Shown here: piece after piece, positions 1 to 5,182 of the stretch | Numbering within the stretch: position 1 is the first letter of the stretch | Layout: the number at the start of each line of letters is the position of its first letter | NCBI GenBank assembly: GCA_937969125.1 | Contig: CALBVA010000072.1 | Span: forward strand, 1-5,182 | Reading direction: 5' to 3' | DNA length: 5,182 nt | Source: an uncultured Verrucomicrobiales bacterium | GTDB taxonomy: Bacteria; Verrucomicrobiota; Verrucomicrobiia; Verrucomicrobiales; Akkermansiaceae | Translations under genes and position numbers: made by a program | Notes under the pieces: model-generated | The model's input: only the letters and a program-made list of their open reading frames with translations | The model's database searches: none | Told to the model about the DNA's origin: nothing

Positions 1-1218
1 CAGTCCACCATGGGCACTCCGCAATACATGGCACCGGAGCAGATGGCGGGCGGAAAGGCTGCGGACCACCGCTCGGACATTTATGCCGTCGGCGTAATCC
101 TCTATGAGCTACTCACCGGTCGGGTGCCGGGAGGTCATTTCAAGCCACCCTCCGTCCAGAACCCGGATCTTAATCCCCGACTCGATGAAGTCGTGCTGAA
201 AGCGCTGAAAGACGAACCGGAGCAGCGGCAGCAGCAGGCTTCGGAAATCAAATCCGCACTCCGTGAAGCCGTTTCAAGACCGGCCCGCTCCCGCAGCGAG
301 CAAACCCGCCTCCTGACACTGAAGATCATCGCAGCGGCCCTCGTCGCCTCCATCCTCGGCGCACTGGGCGTCTGGTGGCTGACCCAGAAAAATCCGATAA
401 TGGAGATGGAGGAAGGATTGGACGACCGTCGCATTTTTCAAGTCACACGAATCGCAGCCGATGGATCGATTGCTCCCACCATTCCCGTCACCGCAGATGG
501 GCTGGCTCAGGTCTCGCTCTCAGGTGCGCGGGAGGGTTTTGGCATCGGGATCGATCAACGAAGCCAGGTCGTCGGATGGGGGGCTGATCGATATGGGCAA
601 GCCTCCCCGCCCCCTGGATTACGCGCCCGCCTCGTGGTGGCTGGACAGGGATTGAGAAATGCTCATGCCCTCGCCCTAAAAGTCGACGGCACAGTGGTCG
701 GTTGGGGGGACGATACCTTCGGCCAAGCCACCCCGCCGAAGGACCTAAAGGAAGTTATTGCCCTGGCGGCGGGAGAAACCTTCAGCCTAGCGCTCGACCA
801 TGAAGGGAAAATTCACGCCTGGGGAAAAATGACAATCACCCACGCCTCCGATGAAACCTACACCGCTATCGCGGCAGGTGCCCGCTTCGCCGCCGGACTA
901 AGAGACGATGGCTCCGTGCAAATCTGGGGTGAAAATGCCGGAAGCTTTGGCGAAAACATTACCGCCATCGCGGCTGGGCATGAACATCTCATCGCTCTCG
1001 ATGAGCAAGGTCGCCTCATCACCAAAGGGGGGATTGGTCCGCCGGATGATCTGCCGCCCGTCAAAGAAATCTTCGCCGGAGCCGATGGCTCCGCCGCCCT
1101 CGACAATGAGGACCGCGCCTGGTTCTGGGGCCGGGCCGTCGAGATGGGAGAGCACGAATTCTCAGACTCCGCGGAGATAGCCATCGGAAATGCCGAGGTC
1201 ATCATTCTCCGTCCTTAG
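1..1218 (+). CDS. Membrane Ser/Thr protein kinase with extracytoplasmic RCC1-like propeller (5'-partial)
   Basis: This is the C-terminal part of a Hanks-type Ser/Thr kinase; the frame is open from base 1, so the true start, the ATP-binding lobe and the catalytic HRD/DFG motifs lie upstream. Counting codons from base 1, the activation segment shows TMGTPQYMAPEQ (the APE motif at about 11-13). The subdomain IX motif DIYAVG begins at about 26, and a subdomain XI-type Arg lies near 76. A basic linker (about 90-105) precedes one hydrophobic helix, about 107-128 (IIAAALVASILGALGVWWL). The rest, about 170-405, holds six or so RCC1-like repeats of 35-50 residues built on the pattern 'LALxxDGxVxxWG', for example DGTVVGWGDDTFGQA and DGSVQIWGENAG. 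By topology the kinase lobe should be cytoplasmic and the propeller periplasmic. The family phosphorylates protein Ser/Thr; the target and ligand are unknown. It is convergent with the next gene. The ATG at base 10 is inside the kinase fold and is not the start. Confidence 0.93.
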   Translation, partial: QSTMGTPQYMAPEQMAGGKAADHRSDIYAVGVILYELLTGRVPGGHFKPPSVQNPDLNPRLDEVVLKALKDEPEQRQQQASEIKSALREAVSRPARSRSEQTRLLTLKIIAAALVASILGALGVWWLTQKNPIMEMEEGLDDRRIFQVTRIAADGSIAPTIPVTADGLAQVSLSGAREGFGIGIDQRSQVVGWGADRYGQASPPPGLRARLVVAGQGLRNAHALALKVDGTVVGWGDDTFGQATPPKDLKEVIALAAGETFSLALDHEGKIHAWGKMTITHASDETYTAIAAGARFAAGLRDDGSVQIWGENAGSFGENITAIAAGHEHLIALDEQGRLITKGGIGPPDDLPPVKEIFAGADGSAALDNEDRAWFWGRAVEMGEHEFSDSAEIAIGNAEVIILRP

Positions 1219-1360
1219 TTGATCGAGAAAACCGCTCGGAAAATTCGAACTCCCGATCACTTGACCTGCACATGCTGAAACATTCTTTTGAACACCTTTC
1301 ACCATCGTCGTCGGTCCAGAACTGGAGCCCGAGTTTGACCGCGCCGAGGGTGGCTGCTCC
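1219..1360. other. Convergent intergenic gap without a clear terminator
   Basis: This 142-base stretch separates the stop codons of two converging genes, so transcripts from both sides should end here. I see no GC-rich hairpin followed by a T-run on either strand. The only compact inverted repeat is a short one at 1315-1326 (TCCAG, AA, CTGGA). A looser GGAGC/GCTCC pair lies at about 1324-1360. Small reading frames crossing it have no recognisable product. Termination here may be Rho-dependent or use a weak structure; this is inference. Confidence 0.5.
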
Positions 1361-2119
1361 CTACTCCACCTCCTCGGCGAAGAGCACGTCCTCGAAGAGG
1401 TCGATCTTCCCCTGCGCGCGGTGGCGAAGCTTGTTCCGGCGGAAGGTTTTCCAGGCGATTTCTTTTTTTGAGACGGCGAGGGCGTCCTTAATAGGGTCCT
1501 TAATCTGCTCGAAGGTGGCATTGGCAAACTGATCCTGACGGGCTTCGAACCACTTCAGGGCTTCGTCATCACTCACCGGAACGGGCATCATTTTGACAAG
1601 GTAGGCCTCACGCTGGAGGCGGGCCGCGATGCGGAATTCGCGTTCCTTCTCACCTCGCCAGAGGGCTTTCTTCATCAATTCCTCCCGCACCGCCGGATCG
1701 GGATGGCGTTGGTTCTCCACCGCGATGGCGGCTTCGACTTTTTCGTCGGCAACGGCAACTTCCTCAGAAGTCGAAACCTTGATCTGGAGTTTTAGGAGTT
1801 CATCGTCGATCAGCTGCTCCACGATGATCTTACGGAGCGTCTTGCGCTCGGTAGCGGAGGTGTCATCCAACTTGCGACCCCGCCGCCAGAGGTATTCCTT
1901 CAATGCTTCCTCGACCTGCGAGCGGTAGATCGGCCGGTAATAGACCCGTGCTGCCACGCCCTGCGCCTTGGCTTCCGCGATGGCCGAGTCAGTGTCCAGC
2001 ATCGGCTCATTGAGCGAGCGATAGATCGGCCCCTGGAAGACGAAGAGATCGCACACCATGTATCCGATAAGCAGGGCGTAGACGCCGAGCCGGATGGCCA
2101 TTTTCTTGGCAACATTCAT
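1361..2119 (-). CDS. Membrane-anchored SurA/PpiC-like chaperone lacking a visible parvulin domain
   Basis: A 252-residue protein. Residues about 9-30 form an uncleaved-looking hydrophobic anchor (LGVYALLIGYMVCDLFVF) after a basic start (MNVAKKMAIR), so the body should be extracytoplasmic. Residues about 58-113 resemble the N-terminal helical region of SurA/PpiC/trigger-factor-like foldases: RPIYRSQVEEAL, then a long helix ending IIVEQLIDDELLKLQ. Residues about 180-250 carry the pieces that normally flank the isomerase domain: VSDDEALKWFEARQDQF, then FEQIKDPIKDAL and a basic helix. The roughly 90-residue parvulin domain that normally sits between these pieces is not seen. It may therefore act as a chaperone rather than a prolyl isomerase; this is inferred. 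The start is the ATG that overlaps the upstream transpeptidase stop (ATGA, 2119-2116), implying translational coupling. A second ATG six codons later is a possible alternative start. No Shine-Dalgarno is seen. The body is highly charged and Ala/Glu-rich. Confidence 0.72.
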   Translation of the reverse strand: MNVAKKMAIRLGVYALLIGYMVCDLFVFQGPIYRSLNEPMLDTDSAIAEAKAQGVAARVYYRPIYRSQVEEALKEYLWRRGRKLDDTSATERKTLRKIIVEQLIDDELLKLQIKVSTSEEVAVADEKVEAAIAVENQRHPDPAVREELMKKALWRGEKEREFRIAARLQREAYLVKMMPVPVSDDEALKWFEARQDQFANATFEQIKDPIKDALAVSKKEIAWKTFRRNKLRHRAQGKIDLFEDVLFAEEVE

Positions 2120-3126
2120 CGGACAATGATCCGTGATCCCGGACGGACGTATTGTGGAAAGCGGGCGGCATCCCAATTCGAAAGTCTATAGCACCCGGCG
2201 CTCTGCGACCGACCGATGGTGCGCGGCGAGGAGGTACCATGAATGCCGATACCGGACTTCGAAAGTCCGCACCACATCACCCCAACAGGGTTATTGGGAC
2301 CATGGGCCACCTGGATGGCTTTCTTGCTCCGCTTCCCGGTGCGGAGGAGCTGCTTGTCATAGCGCCAACTGGGAAATTCGACGCAGTTGATGAGCTTCCA
2401 TACGCCGCGATGGATGAATTTTTCCTGTCCTGGAGTGGTGGGGAACATCGCGATGAGGCGGCCGAGCGGTTCGGCGTCATCCTCCGAGACCACCACGGCG
2501 GCACCGGGGACCACGACGGTCGGCTGGGAAGGATCATAGATGAAGATCTGCTTGTTCTTGGTGTCGATAACGACGTTGCGCTTCGAGAGATTGCCCTCGG
2601 CTTTATGCATTCGTCCGACTTTGAGAGTCTCAATGCGGAAGGGCTCGATGTTCGGGACCTTTAATGTTTTGCCGGGTCCGAGGTTGTAAGATTTCTTTTT
2701 CCCGTTCAGCTGAATGAGGAAGGACTCCGAAGTATGATAACGCTCAGCCATGAATTCAAGATAGCTGCGGTAGGACATCAATTTCACCCCACCGACGTCA
2801 TCATATTTTCTGGGTAGTTTCGGATTGATAAATTTCTTCGCGAGCCGCGGAACGATGGCGGTGGCGTAGAGGGTCTTCACCTCGGCATTCGCCTCCTGCT
2901 GCAGGGCATCCCAGGCCCCGGCCGGACGTCCCCGGAAGCGGTTGTAGGAATAGGCGGCTCGCTTGGTAAAATTCCCCGGCTTCCCGTCCAGGAATCCGGG
3001 ACCAAAGCATTTTTGATCTAGGAAGATCTGTACGCGGAGGGCGTCATCACCTTTCGGGACGGCGTCATCTTCCGCGCGGGAAAGAACCGGTAGCAGGCAG
3101 GTCAGCAAGAGAATGAAGGATCGCAT
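2116..3126 (-). CDS. Exported YkuD-family L,D-transpeptidase with PG-binding-like and LysM-like segments
   Basis: A 336-residue secreted protein. L,D-transpeptidases cross-link peptidoglycan stem peptides (3-3 links) or attach proteins to them, using a Cys nucleophile in the periplasm. Residues 1-18 are a signal peptide (MRSFILLLTCLLPVLSRA, cut before ED). Residues about 28-66 resemble a PG_binding_1 unit (LRVQIFLDQKCFGPGFLDGK, then GNFTKRA). Residues about 115-160 resemble a degenerate LysM domain (SYLEFMAERYHTSESFLIQL ... NLGPGKTLKVPN). The YkuD catalytic domain covers about 183-336, starting at NVVIDTKNKQIFIYD. Its active site is H296-G297 followed by S309-A310-G311-C312-Y313-R314, with C312 as the presumed nucleophile. 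The usual motif has His where Ala310 stands. I chose the ATG at 3126 because it begins the signal peptide; an upstream in-frame TTG at 3150 would add eight polar residues in front of it and lie in the probable promoter. It is the first gene of a two-gene unit. An ErfK/YcfS-like label would also fit. Confidence 0.9.
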   Translation of the reverse strand: MRSFILLLTCLLPVLSRAEDDAVPKGDDALRVQIFLDQKCFGPGFLDGKPGNFTKRAAYSYNRFRGRPAGAWDALQQEANAEVKTLYATAIVPRLAKKFINPKLPRKYDDVGGVKLMSYRSYLEFMAERYHTSESFLIQLNGKKKSYNLGPGKTLKVPNIEPFRIETLKVGRMHKAEGNLSKRNVVIDTKNKQIFIYDPSQPTVVVPGAAVVVSEDDAEPLGRLIAMFPTTPGQEKFIHRGVWKLINCVEFPSWRYDKQLLRTGKRSKKAIQVAHGPNNPVGVMWCGLSKSGIGIHGTSSPRTIGRSQSAGCYRLSNWDAARFPQYVRPGSRIIVR

Positions 3127-3251
3127 GGATGAAAAGCTCGGATTGATCAAATAATGAATGGGACGTGAGGACAGTTAACATACGGAAACTAAATCGCCAG
3201 CTTTCGGCATTCTCACTTGCAGACCGTCATATTTCGCCTTGCTTTGCTGTC
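3127..3251. promoter_or_regulatory. Divergent intergenic region with promoters for both directions
   Basis: These 125 bases separate the starts of the minus-strand transpeptidase unit and the plus-strand cytochrome unit, so promoters for both should lie here. It includes an AT-richer part (3140-3195) and a perfect 6-base palindrome GTTAAC at 3174-3179. No convincing plus-strand -35/-10 pair with normal spacing was found; CATATT at 3228-3233 could be a -10 without a good -35. No clear operator or riboswitch structure is visible. Confidence 0.5.
3151..3178 (-). promoter_or_regulatory. Possible sigma70-type promoter for the transpeptidase unit
   Basis: Reading the minus strand, TTAACT (3178-3173) could be a -35 element, and CATTAT (3156-3151) a -10 element, with a 16-base spacer. 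Each matches the consensus at four of six positions. Transcription would begin at about 3144-3145, leaving a leader of roughly 18 bases before the ATG at 3126. The position is right for a divergent gene, but matches this weak occur by chance, so this is a suggestion only. Confidence 0.25.
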
Positions 3252-4133
3252 ATGCGTTTTCTGACCTCTGCCCTTTTTGCGGCGACGCTCATCTCCCTTT
3301 CAGCACAGGCCCCTCCGGCCAAGCTGACTGGCAAACAGATATACACCCTGCATTGCAGTGCCTGCCATCAGATGGATAAGGTGCAGGTCGGGCCCTCATT
3401 GGTGGAAATCGCGCAGCTCTATCGTGGGAAACAGGCTGACTTCATCAAATGGTGCCTCAATCCACTACCGCACAAACGCAAGAACGGCCCCCAAATGCCG
3501 GCCATGATTCAACTCAACGAAGCTGACCTGAAGTTGGTCTATGATCACCTGATGTTCGCGACCAAGGGGAAGAAGCAAGCCAAGGAGAAAAAAGGTGATT
3601 CCTTCCCCGAGACTCTCTCAGCCCGCCCGCTCGTCCAGCGGATGTTTCTCGATCACAGCGGCCCGGCCTCCATCGCGGTCGCCCTCCCCGGTGATCTCAA
3701 TCTTTGCTGGGACGCCGGAGCCTGCCGCTTGCGATACCTTTGGAAAGGTGGATTTCTCAATGCCTTCCCATACTGGCAGGGTAATGGAAATTCCCTCGCC
3801 CAGCTGAAAGGTGACAAGATCCTGGCCGAGGAGCAAAGCCCCCTGCCCTTCCTCGCCTTCGGAAAGCCGAAGTTTCTCGGATACTCCATGAAGGACGGCC
3901 TCCCTACCTTTAAATACCGCGTCGGCGAGCTGGAAGTCCACGAACGCTTCGAAGCGATTCCCGATGGTTTTTCACGCTCCTTCACCTTCAAGAATGCCCC
4001 GTCCGAACTTCTTCTCGAATTCCAGAAATCAGACAAATTCACCTACTCTTCCGAATCCGGACCCTGGACCAGCAACCTCCTCCGCGCCACCACCACCGCG
4101 CCCGTCGTCATCCAATACAAACTCACCCAGTAA
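3252..4133 (+). CDS. Exported c-type cytochrome with PVC-style C-terminal domain
   Basis: A 293-residue protein. Residues 1-20 form a signal peptide (MRFLTSALFAATLISLSAQA). Residues about 24-104 are a class I cytochrome c domain: the haem-attachment motif is C35-S-A-C38-H39, and the sixth ligand is probably Met82 or Met85 in GPQMPAM, followed by the closing helix LNEADLKLVYDHL. A Lys-rich linker (about 104-115) leads to a C-terminal domain of about 170 residues (123-293). It contains IAVALPGDLNLCWDAGACRL and WKGGFLNAFPYWQGNG; I recall similar segments beside cytochromes in Verrucomicrobia and Planctomycetes proteins, but know no defined function. The domain has two close cysteines (C152, C158). 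The likely role is periplasmic electron transfer. The gene ends 6 bases before the propeller gene, so the two are probably one operon and may be redox partners. The ATG was chosen because it starts the signal peptide; an in-frame GTG at 3165 would add 29 polar residues in front of it. No Shine-Dalgarno is seen. Confidence 0.88.
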   Translation: MRFLTSALFAATLISLSAQAPPAKLTGKQIYTLHCSACHQMDKVQVGPSLVEIAQLYRGKQADFIKWCLNPLPHKRKNGPQMPAMIQLNEADLKLVYDHLMFATKGKKQAKEKKGDSFPETLSARPLVQRMFLDHSGPASIAVALPGDLNLCWDAGACRLRYLWKGGFLNAFPYWQGNGNSLAQLKGDKILAEEQSPLPFLAFGKPKFLGYSMKDGLPTFKYRVGELEVHERFEAIPDGFSRSFTFKNAPSELLLEFQKSDKFTYSSESGPWTSNLLRATTTAPVVIQYKLTQ

Positions 4134-4139
4134 GCCGTG

Positions 4140-5182
4140 ATGAAACGCCCTCTCCTTCTCACCCTCTCGCTCACTCTCTCCGCCATCGCCGATCAATGGA
4201 GCGATGCCTTCAACTTTGAAAAAGTCGCCATCCCCGCCGGGATCGATCCGCAGATCGGAGCCCTCGACACCCTGCCGGACCAACGCCTCGCAGTGGCCTT
4301 CCACCGTGGACAGGTCATGATCTATGATCCAGCGAACAAGACCTGGAGTAAGTTTGCGGAAGGCCTGCACGAGCCACTCGGTCTGCTTGTGGAAGATGCC
4401 AATAACATCCTCGTCATGCAGCGCCCCGAACTTACCCGACTCACCGATACCGATGACGACGGAGTGGCTGATGAATACACTACCGTCTTCGATGACTTCG
4501 GCATGACCGGAAACTACCATGAATTCTCCTTCGGCCCCGCCAAGGACGCGGAGGGGAATCTCTACATCGCACTCGGCGTGGCCTCGAATGGAGCCGGGAT
4601 CCGCCGAGAGATTCGGGGTGAATTCCAACCCATCGGCATCTCGCAGAAGCGTATGTATCAGGATGAGAATTGGCCGGATCATAAGGGTGCCGCCGGACGC
4701 ATGTATTCCCGCGCTCCCTGGCGGGGATGGGTTCTGAAAATCTCTCCCGATGGCACCGGCACGCCCTACGCCTCCGGAGTTCGCTCGCCAAATGGCATCG
4801 GCTTTGACAAGGACGGTCGACTCCTCGTCATAGATAATCAGGGCGACTGGCTCGGCACCAGCAAGCTCCACCACGTCCGGGAAGGAGCCTTCCACGGCCA
4901 TCCCGCCGCACTGGTTTGGAAAGATGGCTGGACCCGCGACCCGCTGAAAGTGCCCGTTGAGGAACTAGACAAAATGCGCACCCCCGCCGCCGGGCTCTTC
5001 CCACAATCCGAGCTCGCCAACTCCCCCACCCAGCCGGTGGTCATTCCAGAGTCCTTCTCGAAGGCACTCGCGGGACAGACTCTCATCGGTGAGATGAATC
5101 AGCCCACTCTCGTCCGCTACCTTCCTGATACCGGAATCACCACCACGAGCCAGGGCACTACCATTCCCTTTCTCAATGGCGA
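4140..5182 (+). CDS. Exported sorbosone/glucose-dehydrogenase-like beta-propeller protein (3'-partial)
   Basis: The frame runs open to the right edge: 347 codons plus two bases, with no stop. Residues 1-17 are a signal peptide (MKRPLLLTLSLTLSAIA, cut before DQW). The rest looks like a six-bladed propeller of the soluble quinoprotein glucose/sorbosone dehydrogenase type found in many PVC-group proteins. Clues are the blade pattern IYDP...KF.EGLHEPLGLLVED, the motif GVRSPNGIGFDKDGRLLVID at about 213-232, and DNQGDW at 232-237 followed by TSKLHHVREGAFHGHP. An EF-hand-like loop, D103-T-D-D-D-G-V-A-D111, has the DxDxDGxxD spacing of calcium sites. Such proteins often carry a C-terminal cytochrome c or other domains; that part would be beyond the window. 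With the cytochrome 6 bases upstream, a periplasmic oxidation of a sugar or alcohol is plausible, but cofactor and substrate are not shown by the sequence. The very short gap without a Shine-Dalgarno suggests coupling to translation of the cytochrome gene. Confidence 0.85.
   Translation, partial: MKRPLLLTLSLTLSAIADQWSDAFNFEKVAIPAGIDPQIGALDTLPDQRLAVAFHRGQVMIYDPANKTWSKFAEGLHEPLGLLVEDANNILVMQRPELTRLTDTDDDGVADEYTTVFDDFGMTGNYHEFSFGPAKDAEGNLYIALGVASNGAGIRREIRGEFQPIGISQKRMYQDENWPDHKGAAGRMYSRAPWRGWVLKISPDGTGTPYASGVRSPNGIGFDKDGRLLVIDNQGDWLGTSKLHHVREGAFHGHPAALVWKDGWTRDPLKVPVEELDKMRTPAAGLFPQSELANSPTQPVVIPESFSKALAGQTLIGEMNQPTLVRYLPDTGITTTSQGTTIPFLNG

Noticed and set aside
1315..1326. Short hairpin in the convergent gap as a terminator
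   Set aside because: The stem is only about five pairs with an almost absent loop, and no T-tract follows on either strand.
1272..1532. A small plus-strand frame crossing the convergent gap
   Set aside because: Most of it overlaps the foldase-like gene in antisense, and its Ser-rich product resembles nothing known.
2152..2664. A 170-codon open frame on the plus strand
   Set aside because: It is antisense to the catalytic half of the L,D-transpeptidase, shows no recognisable domain, and has no supporting promoter or ribosome site.
3015..3028. Inverted repeat GATCT-AGGA-AGATC
   Set aside because: It sits inside the transpeptidase coding sequence (codons for QIFLD) and has no T-run; a chance palindrome is enough to explain it.
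3127..3150. TTG at 3150 as transpeptidase start
   Set aside because: It would put eight residues before the signal peptide and overlap the likely transcription start; the ATG at 3126 starts directly on the signal peptide.
3165..3251. GTG at 3165 as cytochrome start
   Set aside because: It would place 29 polar residues before a normal signal peptide and, with the TTG above, leave only 14 bases for two divergent promoters.
4029..4901. A 290-codon open frame on the minus strand
   Set aside because: It lies antisense to the cytochrome end and the propeller gene, which have clear motifs and signal peptides. Its Gly/Glu-rich composition is what a GC-rich coding strand gives in the opposite frame.

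Overview
The window looks like part of a chromosome from a member of the Verrucomicrobia (PVC superphylum). This is inferred from protein style, not from a marker gene. A Ser/Thr kinase with the activation-segment wording GTPQYMAPEQ and DHRSDIYAVGVILYELLTG, a cytochrome c fused to a PVC-style C-terminal domain, and a sorbosone/glucose-dehydrogenase-like beta-propeller with a DNQGDW motif are all typical of that group. The DNA is moderately GC-rich. None of the four visible start codons has a clear Shine-Dalgarno sequence.

Layout from left to right: (1) bases 1-1218, plus strand: the C-terminal part of a membrane-anchored Ser/Thr kinase with a single transmembrane helix and an extracytoplasmic RCC1-like beta-propeller; its N-terminus lies outside the window. 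(2) A 142-base convergent gap. (3) Bases 3126 down to 1361, minus strand: a two-gene unit. An exported YkuD-type L,D-transpeptidase with peptidoglycan-binding-like and LysM-like segments is followed, with an ATGA stop/start overlap, by a membrane-anchored SurA/PpiC-like protein that seems to lack the parvulin domain. (4) A 125-base divergent intergenic region that must hold the promoters for both directions. (5) Bases 3252-5182, plus strand: an exported c-type cytochrome with an uncharacterised C-terminal domain, then after 6 bases an exported beta-propeller dehydrogenase-like protein cut by the right edge of the window.

All five proteins are predicted to be wholly or partly outside the cytoplasm. 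The minus-strand pair is probably concerned with peptidoglycan cross-linking and perhaps with folding or assembly of that enzyme. The plus-strand pair looks like a periplasmic redox module, in which the propeller protein may oxidise a sugar or alcohol and the cytochrome may accept or relay electrons. The kinase may sense an external ligand through its propeller. No RNA gene, mobile element, CRISPR array or long repeat was seen. Nothing here is clearly a new defence or mobile system; the most unusual points are the parvulin-less foldase coupled to the transpeptidase, and the domain architectures of the kinase and the cytochrome.
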